Part shown: piece after piece, positions 49,186-57,467 of the stretch
Layout: every line of letters starts with the position of its first letter
Position numbering within the stretch: position 1 is the first letter of the stretch
Source of the DNA: Streptomyces sp. D2-8
GTDB taxonomy: Bacteria; Actinomycetota; Actinomycetes; Streptomycetales; Streptomycetaceae
Reading direction: 5' to 3'
Assembly (NCBI RefSeq): GCF_023184515.1
Contig: NZ_JAAHBP010000004.1
Span: 62,001 to 126,000, forward strand
DNA length: 64,000 nucleotides
The notes under the pieces: model-generated
Told to the model about the DNA's origin: nothing
Database searches by the model: none
Seen by the model: the letters and a program-made list of their open reading frames with translations, nothing else
Program-made: the position numbers and the translations under genes

Positions 49186-49971
49186 ATGACCCGCCCCCCG
49201 GCCACCCGTGCCCTCCTCGCCTCCGCGCTGTCCGTGACCGCCCTGCTGGCCGCCGCCGGCTGTTCCGCCGAGGACGAGCCGCGGCCCCGGTGGTTCTCCG
49301 CTTCCGCCTCCGCCTCCGGCGCGTCACCCGCCGTCGAGCAGCCGTCCGGTTCCGGGGCCGCCCTCACCGAGGCACAGGCCCAGGCGGCACTGGTCACCGC
49401 GGCCGACCTCGGGGAGCCGTGGGGGCCGACCCGGGGCGCACGGACCTGGCGGGACGGGCTGCTCAAGGCCACCACGGAGGACCGGGACTGTCAGCGGCTG
49501 CTGGACGTCCTCTACACCGAGGAACCCTTCGGCGCCCCGAAGGGCCCGCAGGCGACGTCCGCACTCGACGACGGCGACACCGACGCCCAGCTGCGCTACC
49601 GGGTCGCCGCCCATCCCCCGGCCGACGTGGACCGCGCGCTGGACTGGATGAGGTCGCTGCCCGGCCGATGCGGCGAGTTCACGGCCGCGACCACCCGCCA
49701 CGGCGTCCAGGGCGTCGAGGTCCGCGAACTGCCGCTGCCGCCGGTGGGGGACGCACGGCAGGCCCTGCGGGTCATGCTGGCCGGCGAGACGGAGGAGGGG
49801 GAGCTGACGTACCTCACCATGGACCTCGCCGCGGTCCGCGTCGGCGAGGAGGCGATCAGCCTCACCAACGCCGGCCTCGACGAGGTGTACGCGGAAGTCA
49901 CCCAGCAGGCCGTACAGCTCGGGGCGCAGCGCCTGGCCGAGATCAGGAAGCAGGGCAGGGCACAGATCTGA
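49186..49971 (+). CDS. Lipoprotein of unknown function
   Basis: This is a 261-residue protein. The signal ends in lipobox TALLAAAGCS. A Ser/Ala-rich linker (~30 residues) follows, then a globular domain with two Cys (DRDCQRLL and PGRCGEF) spaced as in PknH-type extracellular sensor domains; the similarity is by pattern only. The start is the ATG at 49186, after GCAGGAGG, in preference to the ATG at 49159. It is divergent from the thrS leader and convergent with a GAF-ANTAR gene. Confidence 0.8.
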   Translation: MTRPPATRALLASALSVTALLAAAGCSAEDEPRPRWFSASASASGASPAVEQPSGSGAALTEAQAQAALVTAADLGEPWGPTRGARTWRDGLLKATTEDRDCQRLLDVLYTEEPFGAPKGPQATSALDDGDTDAQLRYRVAAHPPADVDRALDWMRSLPGRCGEFTAATTRHGVQGVEVRELPLPPVGDARQALRVMLAGETEEGELTYLTMDLAAVRVGEEAISLTNAGLDEVYAEVTQQAVQLGAQRLAEIRKQGRAQI

Positions 49972-49988
49972 CGCCCCGGCCCCGGGCG

Positions 49989-50780
49989 TCAGTACCGGTC
50001 GAAACGCGCGCGGTGGGCGATCACGTCCCGCGCCACGTCCAGGGCCGTACACCCGCGCGCGAAGGCGTCGGCCCGCAGCCGCGCGAGTGCGTCGTCCGCG
50101 CCCACACCGAGCTGCGCCATGATCATGCCGACGGCCTGGTAGACCTCGTCGTGGTCCGCGGCCAGCCCGCTCAGCCAGTCCTCCCCGTCCTGCGTCTCGG
50201 GCTCGTCCCCGTGCGGCAGGGCCATCAGGGCCACGGTCATCACACCGGCCACGATCCGGGCCACGTGCAACTGGCGGTCGGTGAGCCCGCCCGGGCGGTC
50301 GCGGTACAGGTCGAGCGTGCCCACACACACCGTGCCGCTGCCCAGCGGCACCGCGTACACCGCCCGCACTCCGGCCTCCGTCGCCTGCTGGGCGAAGACC
50401 GGCCAGCGTCCGGCGTCCCGGCCCGTGGTCAGGTCGCAGGCGAGCACGGGCGCGCCGTTCGCCAGCGCGCTCTGGCAGGGGCCGTCGCCCAGCGTGGCCT
50501 GGATCTGCGCCAGGTGCGCGGCCTGCGCGCTGCTCGCGCTCAGCTGCACGGGCATGCCCTCGCTGCGCAGCGACACGCTCGCGCCGATCACCGGCAGCAG
50601 TTCCACCGCCGCCTCGCACAGCCGCCCCGGCACCTCGCCGGGCTCGGCGCCCCGTACGCCCCTGGCGATCACGTCGGCGGCCCGGGCTCCGTCCGGTTCC
50701 GGACCACCGCCCCCGGTGCGGCCGGGGCCCGGGTCGCCGTCGGAGGCGCCTCGGGGATCGTCCCTGGGCCGCACGACCAC
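49989..50780 (-). CDS. GAF-ANTAR RNA-binding antiterminator protein
   Basis: This is a 263-residue cytoplasmic regulator with a Gly/Pro-rich N-terminus, then a GAF sensor (~50-185: LPVIGASVSLRSEGMPVQLS, TLGDGPCQSAL, VPLGSGTVCVGTLDLYRD), then an ANTAR domain (~200-263: DEVYQAVGMIMAQLGVGADD, ALARLRADAFARG). ANTAR proteins bind paired hairpins in nascent RNA and prevent termination. The start is a GTG after AAGGAGG. The target leader is not identified. Confidence 0.9.
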   Translation of the reverse strand: MVVRPRDDPRGASDGDPGPGRTGGGGPEPDGARAADVIARGVRGAEPGEVPGRLCEAAVELLPVIGASVSLRSEGMPVQLSASSAQAAHLAQIQATLGDGPCQSALANGAPVLACDLTTGRDAGRWPVFAQQATEAGVRAVYAVPLGSGTVCVGTLDLYRDRPGGLTDRQLHVARIVAGVMTVALMALPHGDEPETQDGEDWLSGLAADHDEVYQAVGMIMAQLGVGADDALARLRADAFARGCTALDVARDVIAHRARFDRY

Positions 50781-51033
50781 CGCCTCCTTCGATCACCGCG
50801 GCTTGCACCGCCGACGGTTTCCGGGGCGGGCCCACGGGCGAGGCAGACCGTCGTGCGACCGCTCCCACGGAGCCGTGGTGCGACCAGCCGGGTGGGTCCC
50901 GGCCCGATGCCCGCCGAGCACCGGGCCCGGCACCCGCCCGGATCACTCCGGGCCCTTGCTGATTGGTGCCCCGACTACCCGTAGCAGGTGGGGCAAAACC
51001 CCTGCGCGGGGCCGTCACCGCGACGGTTCGGCC

Positions 51034-51825
51034 TCAGCGCTTCTCGTACGGGTTGTCCGGCTGCGGCACCCGTCGTACGGAGGTGGCGTCGAGGACCGGT
51101 GGCCAGGCGGCGGCCGAGCCGAGTTCGCCCTCGGGGTGCCACGTGCCGGTGACCGTCACCCAGGTGTCGACCGGCGGAGCCTGCGCACCGCGTACCTCGG
51201 CCTTGGCGGCCGAGGCGTCGGCGGCGCAGCAGGAGACGAGGAGGCGGGTGACGTACCAGGTGCCGTCGTCGTCACGGGTGACGAAGCCGGTGAGCCGGAC
51301 CGTACGGCCCTTCAGGGAGCGGCCGCTGTCGTAGACCGCCCGGGAGCCGAACTCTCCGAGGGCGAGGTCGACCGGGTCGCCGTCCGGCAGGGCCGGGAAG
51401 GTGCCGATGCCCCGGTTGGCACGCTGGGCCGCCTCGCGCTCCGCGCTGTAGGAGCCGAGGGCGGGCGGCGGGAACAGGAGGAGGGCGAGGGCGGGGAGCG
51501 TGAGGAACCAGGCGACGCGGGGACCGGCGGGGCCGTGACTGTGGCCTGCGTGGCCGCCGTCGTCCCGGTCCTCGTGCTCGTCCTCCTGCTCGTCCTCACC
51601 TTCCTGCTTCTGCTCGTGCTCGTGGTCAGCGGTCTCGTGGTCGGCCGCCCTGCGGGTCACCACCGCCACCGCCGCCCCCAGCAGCACCAGCGCCACGCCG
51701 GACACCACCAGGTACGGCCGCAGCGCCGCCTGCACATAACGGAGATACAGCTCGCTGAAAAGCGACACCCGCAGGATCGCCGCGCCCACGAGCGCGAGGA
51801 GAACGGCCGGTCCGTAGCGCCTCAC
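51034..51825 (-). CDS. TIGR03943-family permease-associated membrane protein
   Basis: This is a 263-residue protein with two N-terminal transmembrane helices, then a loop extremely rich in His, Glu and Asp (TADHEHEQKQEGEDEQEDEH, then GGHAGHSHGP) that could bind metal ions, a third helix (FLTLPALALLLFPPPALG), and a C-terminal soluble domain with a Cys pair (LLVSCCAADAS). Proteins of this family are encoded with a permease of the DUF318/ArsP type, as here, and are suspected in metal handling. The start is the GTG at 51825, in a GTGA overlap with the permease stop. Confidence 0.85.
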   Translation of the reverse strand: MRRYGPAVLLALVGAAILRVSLFSELYLRYVQAALRPYLVVSGVALVLLGAAVAVVTRRAADHETADHEHEQKQEGEDEQEDEHEDRDDGGHAGHSHGPAGPRVAWFLTLPALALLLFPPPALGSYSAEREAAQRANRGIGTFPALPDGDPVDLALGEFGSRAVYDSGRSLKGRTVRLTGFVTRDDDGTWYVTRLLVSCCAADASAAKAEVRGAQAPPVDTWVTVTGTWHPEGELGSAAAWPPVLDATSVRRVPQPDNPYEKR

Positions 51826-52850
51826 AGCAGCCACCACCCCACCAGGACACTGCTCGTCACGGCCACCACCCAGGTCGCCGCCGAGAACCGCACCGCGAAG
51901 GTCCTGCCGAACGTGCCCGTCTGCAGCGCGATCAGTTTCAGGTCCACCATCGGCCCGACCACCATGAACGCCAGCCGCGCGGTCGGGGAGAAGCCGCTCA
52001 GCGACGCCGCCACGAACGCGTCGGCCTCACTGCACACGCACAGCACGACCGCCAGCACCGCGAGCAGCAGCACCGAAAGCCAGGCCGACCCGGTGAACAC
52101 CTCCAGCAGCGACCGCGGTACGACGATGGAGAAGGTCGCCGCGGCCGCCGCCCCGACGACGAGGAACCCGCCCGCGTGCAGGAAGTCGTGCTGAAGCCCG
52201 GAGACGAAGGCCCGCGGACCGCCGGCCGGCGTCCGCCCGCCGCGCCGCTTCGGCAGCCGCAGCCACTGCTCCTTCCCGAACCGCGCCCACAGCCAGCCCA
52301 TCACCACGGCCGTGCCGAGCGAGGCGACCAGCCGGCCGAGGACCATCTCCGGCTGCCCGGGGAAGGCGATCGAGGTCGCCACGAGGACGACGGGGTTGAT
52401 CGCGGGCGCCGACAGCAGGAAGGCGAGCGCGGCCGCCGGTGCGACACCCCGCCGCATCAGGCTCCCCGCCACCGGCACGGACGCGCACTCGCAGCCGGGA
52501 AGCACGACCCCCGCCGCTCCCGCGACCGGCACGGCGAGCACCGTACGGCGCGGCAGCACCCGCTGGAACACCCGCTCGGGCACGAACGCCCCGATCGCCG
52601 CCGACACGACCGTGCCCAGCAGCAGGAACGGCACGCCCTGGACGGTGATCGCGGTGAACACCGTCCACCAGGCCGCGACCGGCGGGGTGTAGAGGTCGAG
52701 CGCCAGCATGGGCCCGAGCACCGACACCACCGTCGTTATGGCCAGCAGCGCGGCACCCCCGAGGACGGCGTACACCAGGGCCCGCAGGCCCAGCCGTATG
52801 CCGTCGGTTATCGTCCGTTGGTTCTCCACGCGCCCGCCCCGGTCGTTCAC
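51822..52850 (-). CDS. DUF318/ArsP-type permease
   Basis: This is a 342-residue membrane protein with eight to nine helices. The family motif PGCECASVPVAGSLMRRG, with its Cys-x-Cys, and the mirrored LCVCSEADAFVAASL are the two halves of the permease and could carry the transported metal or metalloid species. SAPAINPVVLVAT is also conserved. The start is probably GTG at 52850, with GTG at 52829 as an alternative. It works with the His-rich partner encoded in the overlapping downstream gene. Confidence 0.87.
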   Translation of the reverse strand: MNDRGGRVENQRTITDGIRLGLRALVYAVLGGAALLAITTVVSVLGPMLALDLYTPPVAAWWTVFTAITVQGVPFLLLGTVVSAAIGAFVPERVFQRVLPRRTVLAVPVAGAAGVVLPGCECASVPVAGSLMRRGVAPAAALAFLLSAPAINPVVLVATSIAFPGQPEMVLGRLVASLGTAVVMGWLWARFGKEQWLRLPKRRGGRTPAGGPRAFVSGLQHDFLHAGGFLVVGAAAAATFSIVVPRSLLEVFTGSAWLSVLLLAVLAVVLCVCSEADAFVAASLSGFSPTARLAFMVVGPMVDLKLIALQTGTFGRTFAVRFSAATWVVAVTSSVLVGWWLL

Positions 52851-52899
52851 ATCCCGGGAGGGAGGTTAACCCGCACGGCTGTGCGAGGACCCTGCTTCC

Positions 52900-54243
52900 T
52901 CACAGAGGAGGCTGTGCGGGCGCGGGCCCGAGGGTGGTGGTGCCGGGGGCCGTACGGTGCCCGAGGCCCGTCCGGTAGGCGTCCAGGGCCGCCTCCACCC
53001 GCCCGGTCCGCCGCAGCAGGTCCCCGAGCAGCCGGGACAGGTCGGCCAGGTCACCGGCGGCGCCCGCCCGCTCCAGCAGGCTCAGGGCGCGGACGTAGTG
53101 CTCCTCGGCGTCCTCCGTGCGGCGGGCGTCCTCGGCGATGATGCCGAGCAGCCGGTGCGCGGCGGCGGAGTGCACGGCGCCGCGCTCGGGGGACAGGTGC
53201 CCGAGGACGTCGTGCAGCAGGGCCGCCGCCTCGTCGGACCTGCCGCGCCGGTGCAGCACGTCGGCCAGCTCGACGGTGACCTGGCTGCTGTAGAGGGCGG
53301 CGCGCCTGGCCGACAGCATCCCCAGGGCCAGCCGCAGCTCCTCCTCGGCGCGCTCCAGCCGGCCGTCCTGGGCGTAGACGTAGCCGCGCATCCAGTGGCA
53401 GTTGGCGAGTTCGGTGCGGATCTGCAGCCCGCGGTACAGCTCGGCGGCCTTGGCCAGGGAGGCGTCGGCCTCGGCGAGGCGGCCCTCGGCGACCAGGGTG
53501 CGGGCGACGGACCGGTGCATGCGGGCGACCAGGGCGGGGTCGCCGGACTGCGGGGCGAGGGCCAGGGCGAACTCGGCCGCCTGGGCGGCGCGGGCGTGCG
53601 CGCCCATGTCCATGTACGGGCCGATGGCGCTGGCGTAGAGCAGCAGCAGGGCGTCCGGGTCGTGCAGGCCGCCGCGGTTCAGTTCGTCGAGGGCGGTCTC
53701 CAGCAGGTAGACGGCGTACCGGAGTTCACCGGCGAGGTAGTGCGCCACGGCCCGGCCGCGCAGGGCCGGGACACGGGCGGGCAGCGGTGCGCCGGCCAGG
53801 CATTCCTCGGCCCGCTCGAAGTACTGCCGGCCGGCCCCGAGCTCGCCCGTCTCCAGGGCGCACTCGCCGAGCCCGAGCAGCGCGGCGGACTGTTCTGCTG
53901 CCAGGCCGTGCGTCTCGGCCTCGACGAGCAGCTCGGCGTACTGCTCGGCAGCCGCCTCCGTCTCGCCGACGGCGAGGGTCCGCTGCGCCTCGGTCATCCG
54001 CAGCCGCAGCTCGGTCACGAGCCGCGCGGAATGCCCGCTGGCGAGCTCGTCGAAGGCGACGCCGAGCCGGTGCGCGAGATGCCGCAGGGCGTCGTCGGAG
54101 GGCCGCACCCGGCCCGACTCCAGGGTGGAGATGTAGGCCGGTGTGTACACAGGCTCCGCCAACTGCCGCTGTGTCAGTCCGCGTTCCACACGCAGCCGCT
54201 GCACCCGGCGGCCGATGGTCGCCGGATCGTCACGCTCCCCCAC
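52900..54243 (-). CDS. XRE-type regulator with TPR repeats (RRNPP-like architecture)
   Basis: This is a 447-residue protein. The N-terminal HTH is IGRRVQRLRVERGLTQRQLA, with TPAYISTLESGRVRPS as the recognition part. About 360 residues of helical tetratricopeptide-like repeats follow (EAAAEQYAELLVEAETHGL, GELGAGRQYFERAEECL, EAAALLHDVLGHLSPERGA). Peptide-sensing RRNPP regulators of Firmicutes have the same plan. The start is GTG after GGGGGAG. A divergent 50-residue gene with a signal peptide lies 128 bases away and could encode its ligand. Confidence 0.85.
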   Translation of the reverse strand: MGERDDPATIGRRVQRLRVERGLTQRQLAEPVYTPAYISTLESGRVRPSDDALRHLAHRLGVAFDELASGHSARLVTELRLRMTEAQRTLAVGETEAAAEQYAELLVEAETHGLAAEQSAALLGLGECALETGELGAGRQYFERAEECLAGAPLPARVPALRGRAVAHYLAGELRYAVYLLETALDELNRGGLHDPDALLLLYASAIGPYMDMGAHARAAQAAEFALALAPQSGDPALVARMHRSVARTLVAEGRLAEADASLAKAAELYRGLQIRTELANCHWMRGYVYAQDGRLERAEEELRLALGMLSARRAALYSSQVTVELADVLHRRGRSDEAAALLHDVLGHLSPERGAVHSAAAHRLLGIIAEDARRTEDAEEHYVRALSLLERAGAAGDLADLSRLLGDLLRRTGRVEAALDAYRTGLGHRTAPGTTTLGPAPAQPPL

Positions 54244-54371
54244 GCCAACTCCCCCTGCGCCTCTTGCCGTTCGGCCTGGACTGCCCCTAGGTTAAACGGA
54301 GTGTTAAGCCGAATTGTCGAACCCGCTTAATACGTTGCCGCCGTAGTCGCCGCCCCAGTTGCGAGGTCGCC

Positions 54372-54524
54372 GTGCTCGAACGCACACGCACCGCCGAGCG
54401 GTACGCCCGAGGCTTCACCGCCGCCCTCGTCGCCGTGGCGACCCTGCTGCTCGCGGCGAACGCGGGGCCCGCGAGAGCGGAAGCTCCGCAGCCTGAGCAG
54501 CGGACGGTTGCCGACTCCCGCTGA
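54372..54524 (+). CDS. Small secreted pre-peptide divergent from the HTH-TPR regulator
   Basis: The GTG at 54372 (after GAGGT) to the TGA at 54524 encodes 50 residues: a basic N-terminus (VLERTRTAERYARG), a hydrophobic helix (FTAALVAVATLLLAANAG) and a signal-peptidase-I-type site after PARA. The predicted mature product is a 14-residue peptide, EAPQPEQRTVADSR. It has no recognised family. Its divergent placement next to a TPR regulator is the arrangement of peptide-pheromone systems; TTAAGC (54304-54309) and GCTTAA (54325-54330) form an inverted repeat in the shared promoter. Confidence 0.6.
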   Translation: MLERTRTAERYARGFTAALVAVATLLLAANAGPARAEAPQPEQRTVADSR

Positions 54525-54652
54525 TCGCCCGGCCTCATAGCCCCTCGGCTCCCACTCGGCGTGAGGGATCTTGGACCAGATTGAGCCGATCTTTCGGGCC
54601 GGCCAGGAGCGCATACCGCGTTGACGTGTAAATTATCGGCAGCACTCTGATT

Positions 54653-54934
54653 TCAGACGCCCTTGTTGTACAAGCGGGCCTCGCTCGTGGACACTTTGTC
54701 GGGCTTGTTTCGGATGGCGGCGTCAATCAGGGGAAGAAGTTTTTCGACCTGTTCACCCACCTTCTTATGACGCCCCTGCAGTTCCTGGCGCCAGGCGCGA
54801 GCGTTCTCACCGACCCAGACCTTGTCGCCCCCGATATCCTCGGTCGGCCCCTTCAGCGCCTTCTTGAGTTGCTCGATCTCTTTCGCCAGATCGCGACGCA
54901 GTTTCTCCAGGTCAGCTTTTCTCGGGTTATCCAC
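54653..54934 (-). CDS. WXG100-like small helical protein
   Basis: This is a 93-residue protein made of two long helices (ADLEKLRRDLAKEIEQLKKA and KKVGEQVEKLLPLIDAAIRN) joined by GGDKVWVGENARAWRQEL. The W-x-G in the turn recalls WXG100/ESAT-6-like proteins that are secreted by or regulate type VII systems; no EccC-type ATPase is in the window. The GTG start has a weak ribosome site. Base composition is visibly less GC-rich than the neighbours. It lies 27 bases after the DUF3592 gene on the same strand, suggesting one operon. Confidence 0.6.
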   Translation of the reverse strand: MDNPRKADLEKLRRDLAKEIEQLKKALKGPTEDIGGDKVWVGENARAWRQELQGRHKKVGEQVEKLLPLIDAAIRNKPDKVSTSEARLYNKGV

Positions 54935-54961
54935 TTTAAGGCTCGGAATCAGCCACCAACA

Positions 54962-55558
54962 TCACCGCTCGCGCTCCGGAGTTGCCTCCATATCGCGTTT
55001 TTCATTCAACAAGATGCGTCGCCGTACCGTGCCGACGATCACGCCAGTCAGAAAGAAGAGCGACACCAGCAGTGCGACGAGCATGGGTGGCGTTACAGCA
55101 GGCGGATCATTCACCCACTGTGCCGTCAACACTCGACTGGGATCCAGGGGGTCGTAGACCACGGGTATACGGCTACCTGGAGTCAACCCCTCAGGGCGCA
55201 TGCCTCCCCAGTCATGTAGCTGCGTTTCGACATCCCCCTCTGGACCATCGAACTTGACCTTGATATTACCCGGGCTGCCGTACCTGTCCCTGGGGGAGGA
55301 CGTGACCTCGGCCCAGGCGGAAGCTCCACGGGACTGCAAGTCGGTCACTAGTGAATGTGACGAAATAAAGAAGCCGAGAAATAGTCCGAACGTCGCTATG
55401 AATGCAGCAAACAGTCCGATTATCAATCGTCGTTGCGGCACTTTCCGTCGCCTATCGGCAATGGCATCAAGCGCCTTCCGTTGGTCGGCATTTCGTTTGA
55501 CTATACCCGGAGGGAGTGTCCAGTCGCTTCGGGAACGCCTCTTTTTCTTCTTCCCCAT
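54962..55558 (-). CDS. DUF3592 membrane protein
   Basis: This is a 198-residue protein with a very basic N-terminus (MGKKKKRRSRSDW), a first helix (LIIGLFAAFIATFGLFLGFF), an extracellular beta domain of the DUF3592 type (SRGASAWAEVTSS, GLTPGSRIPVVYDPLDPSRV), a second helix (MLVALLVSLFFLTGVIVG) and a cytoplasmic basic tail. Codons such as ATA and TTG and the lower GC content are unlike most of the window and suggest transfer. It is probably co-transcribed with the WXG100-like gene. Confidence 0.75.
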   Translation of the reverse strand: MGKKKKRRSRSDWTLPPGIVKRNADQRKALDAIADRRRKVPQRRLIIGLFAAFIATFGLFLGFFISSHSLVTDLQSRGASAWAEVTSSPRDRYGSPGNIKVKFDGPEGDVETQLHDWGGMRPEGLTPGSRIPVVYDPLDPSRVLTAQWVNDPPAVTPPMLVALLVSLFFLTGVIVGTVRRRILLNEKRDMEATPERER

Positions 55559-55648
55559 GATCCTTGGTTCCTGTCACTTAAAATCCTAGCCAGCCGTCGA
55601 CCTTTTTGACGCACGATTGGCTGTGACGGGCACGCCCACCGACGTTGC

Positions 55649-55966
55649 TTACGGCTCGTACAGCGGCAGAAAGTGGATGACCGCTTGCTCGTAGGGATGG
55701 GCATCGCGGACAGCCTGCTGTACGGCGCCGGTCTGATCCGCGTCACAGACCGATTCGATCCGGCACTCTTCGCTGTGCTGAACGATGCCCACCTCGCCGT
55801 CGTACGGCTGCGCGCCAGGCAGGGCCTGCCAGTTTCCGGTCACCTTCCAGATGCTGGAACACCGTGCGTACTCGCCCACCCGCCCTGCACCGGCCGCGTG
55901 GAGAGCCTCGATCACAAGCTCCGCATGACTCTCGGGGACGGATATCTCGATCTTCAGGCGCGTCAT
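55649..55966 (-). CDS. YqfO/NIF3-like (CutA-fold) protein
   Basis: This is a 105-residue protein matching the YqfO insert domain of NIF3 proteins as a free-standing unit: RLKIEISVPESHAELVIEAL, GRVGEYARCSSIW, RIESVCDADQ, and AVRDAHPYEQAVIHFLPL. The fold is like PII/CutA. It may bind metal or regulate another protein, but the function is unknown. The start is the ATG at 55966. GC content is somewhat low, like the two genes upstream. Confidence 0.82.
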   Translation of the reverse strand: MTRLKIEISVPESHAELVIEALHAAGAGRVGEYARCSSIWKVTGNWQALPGAQPYDGEVGIVQHSEECRIESVCDADQTGAVQQAVRDAHPYEQAVIHFLPLYEP

Positions 55967-56146
55967 GCCTGGACCCTAACAACCCGTGCGACCAGCACTT
56001 TCGCAACAGGCCCCAGTTGTACTGATCCACGTCGGCCGGCTGGAAAGCAGCGATACCCGCGATGCCCCTCTGACCGCGCCCGGCGCCGTCGAACGAGTTA
56101 GACGTACGGCTCGACCAGGACCGTATGGCCCGGCTGACCCGTCTCT

Positions 56147-56377
56147 TCAGTACGCGCTGACGTACGTCACAAAGGCGGCGTAGGCCTCCGGGGAGACGGT
56201 GAGGATGCCGGCCTCGGCCTCCGTGTTCTTGGAGTCGCGAACGGCGACGCGGGGTCCCAGGTCGGCGACCTCTACGCATTCGCCGCCGGTGTAGCCGCTG
56301 TACGACGATCTACGCCACCGCGTGTTGGTCAGGCTCTGGCTGCTTCCCGTGCCTTGTGGCGCGCGTCGTGGGGTCAT
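56147..56377 (-). CDS. DUF397 protein (first of two)
   Basis: This is a 76-residue protein with the DUF397 core [20 protein letters not shown], then VAVRDSKN and [19 protein letters not shown]397 proteins are small partners of WhiJ-like HTH regulators in Streptomyces and are thought to modulate their DNA binding. It ends the operon that starts with the DUF5753 regulator at 57381. Confidence 0.9.
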   Translation of the reverse strand: MTPRRAPQGTGSSQSLTNTRWRRSSYSGYTGGECVEVADLGPRVAVRDSKNTEAEAGILTVSPEAYAAFVTYVSAY

Positions 56378-56378
56378 G

Positions 56379-56573
56379 TCACTTCACATGGGCGACGAAG
56401 GCGGCGTACGCCTGCGGCGAGAGAGTGAGTAGGCCGACCTCGGGGTTCTTGGAGTCGCGGACGGCGACGCCGGGCAGACCGAGGTCGGCGACCTCTACGC
56501 AATCACCGCCGGTGCTCCCGCTGTACGACGACTTACGCCACGTCGCGCTTCTCAGCTGCTGGCTGGTCTCCAT
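56379..56573 (-). CDS. DUF397 protein (second of two)
   Basis: This is a 64-residue protein with the DUF397 core [29 protein letters not shown] and [16 protein letters not shown]. Its start lies inside the end of the DUF5753 regulator gene (41-base overlap), and its stop is one base before the start of the other DUF397 gene. Tight packing implies coupled translation of regulator and both small partners. Confidence 0.92.
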   Translation of the reverse strand: METSQQLRSATWRKSSYSGSTGGDCVEVADLGLPGVAVRDSKNPEVGLLTLSPQAYAAFVAHVK

Positions 56574-57381
56574 AGCGCTCCTCCATCACGTGGGCGATCA
56601 GGTCTGCCGATTCCCGTACCGAGAGGGCAGCAGCTCGCACTTGATCGTAATGGAGCCAACCCTCGCTGGCACTATCCGGATTGGCCGTCATGTGCCCTTG
56701 GACGAAGTCCTCGGTGTAGACGATGTCCGGGTCGTCATCGAAGCGCAGGAGGTTGAAGGAGCCCTGCACACTCGGGTGCTCCCCCGCCGAGAACGGCAGC
56801 ACCTGGATCTTCAGGCGCCTCTCTTTCCGGAAGCTCAACAGGTGCGCCAGTTGGTTTCGCATCACCTCCCGGCCGCCCATGGGGCGGTACAGCACCGCCT
56901 CGTCCAGCACCACCCACACCAGCGGCGGCTTCTCCTTCCGCAGGAGGCGTTGGCGCTCCATGCGGGCCTCGACCAGCTCATCGAGGTTCTCCGGCTGAAT
57001 TGCGCCCAGCACCGCCCGTGCGTACTCCGGCGTCTGCAGAAGGCCGTACACCAACTGGCACTGGAACGTGGAGATATAGCTCGCCTTCGCCTCCATCTCC
57101 GCATACGCCTGGAACCACGTCGGCAACTGACTCCGCAGAACCAGCCCCACCAACCGCGAGAAACACCCGTCCGTCATCAGCGCAGCGTCCGCCCGCTCCG
57201 CGAACTCCCTGGTCGGGACCTTGTGCGCGGTCTCGATCTGGCCGACGAGAGAACCCGTGCAGAAGATGCTGTTGCCCAGTTCCTGCTGGGACAGCCCCGC
57301 GCTCTCCCGGTAGCGGCGCAGCTCCGAGCCGAAGTAGTCCAACGGCGAGGCGGTGGGGTCGAGTCGGCGGATGTTGGGCAT
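56533..57381 (-). CDS. WhiJ-like XRE regulator with DUF5753 domain
   Basis: This is a 282-residue protein. Residues ~15-75 are an XRE HTH (LRRYRESAGLSQQELGNSIF, TGSLVGQIETAHKVP). Residues ~95-275 are DUF5753 (ISTFQCQLVYGLLQTPEYAR, LVWVVLDEAVLYRPMGGREV, LPFSAGEHPSVQGSFNLLRF, and the FVQGHMTANPDSASEGWLHY end). WhiJ-like proteins repress development or antibiotic genes until relieved by a DUF397 partner. It is divergent from an anti-sigma-like ATPase gene; an 18-bp palindrome lies between them. Confidence 0.93.
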   Translation of the reverse strand: MPNIRRLDPTASPLDYFGSELRRYRESAGLSQQELGNSIFCTGSLVGQIETAHKVPTREFAERADAALMTDGCFSRLVGLVLRSQLPTWFQAYAEMEAKASYISTFQCQLVYGLLQTPEYARAVLGAIQPENLDELVEARMERQRLLRKEKPPLVWVVLDEAVLYRPMGGREVMRNQLAHLLSFRKERRLKIQVLPFSAGEHPSVQGSFNLLRFDDDPDIVYTEDFVQGHMTANPDSASEGWLHYDQVRAAALSVRESADLIAHVMEERYGDQPAAEKRDVA

Positions 57382-57402
57382 GGTGCGGTCACCCCCGGGT
57401 CC

Positions 57403-57420
57403 GAACGCCGCGCGGCGTTC
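57403..57420. promoter_or_regulatory. 18-bp perfect palindrome in the WhiJ-like divergent promoter
   Basis: GAACGCCGCGCGGCGTTC reads the same on both strands. It lies 22 bases before the regulator start and 48 bases before the ATPase-domain gene, where an operator for the regulator would be expected. Confidence 0.65.
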
Positions 57421-57467
57421 ACTTCGGTCTGTAGCCGAGAGTAACCGGACGACTCCACTCTGGTGGC

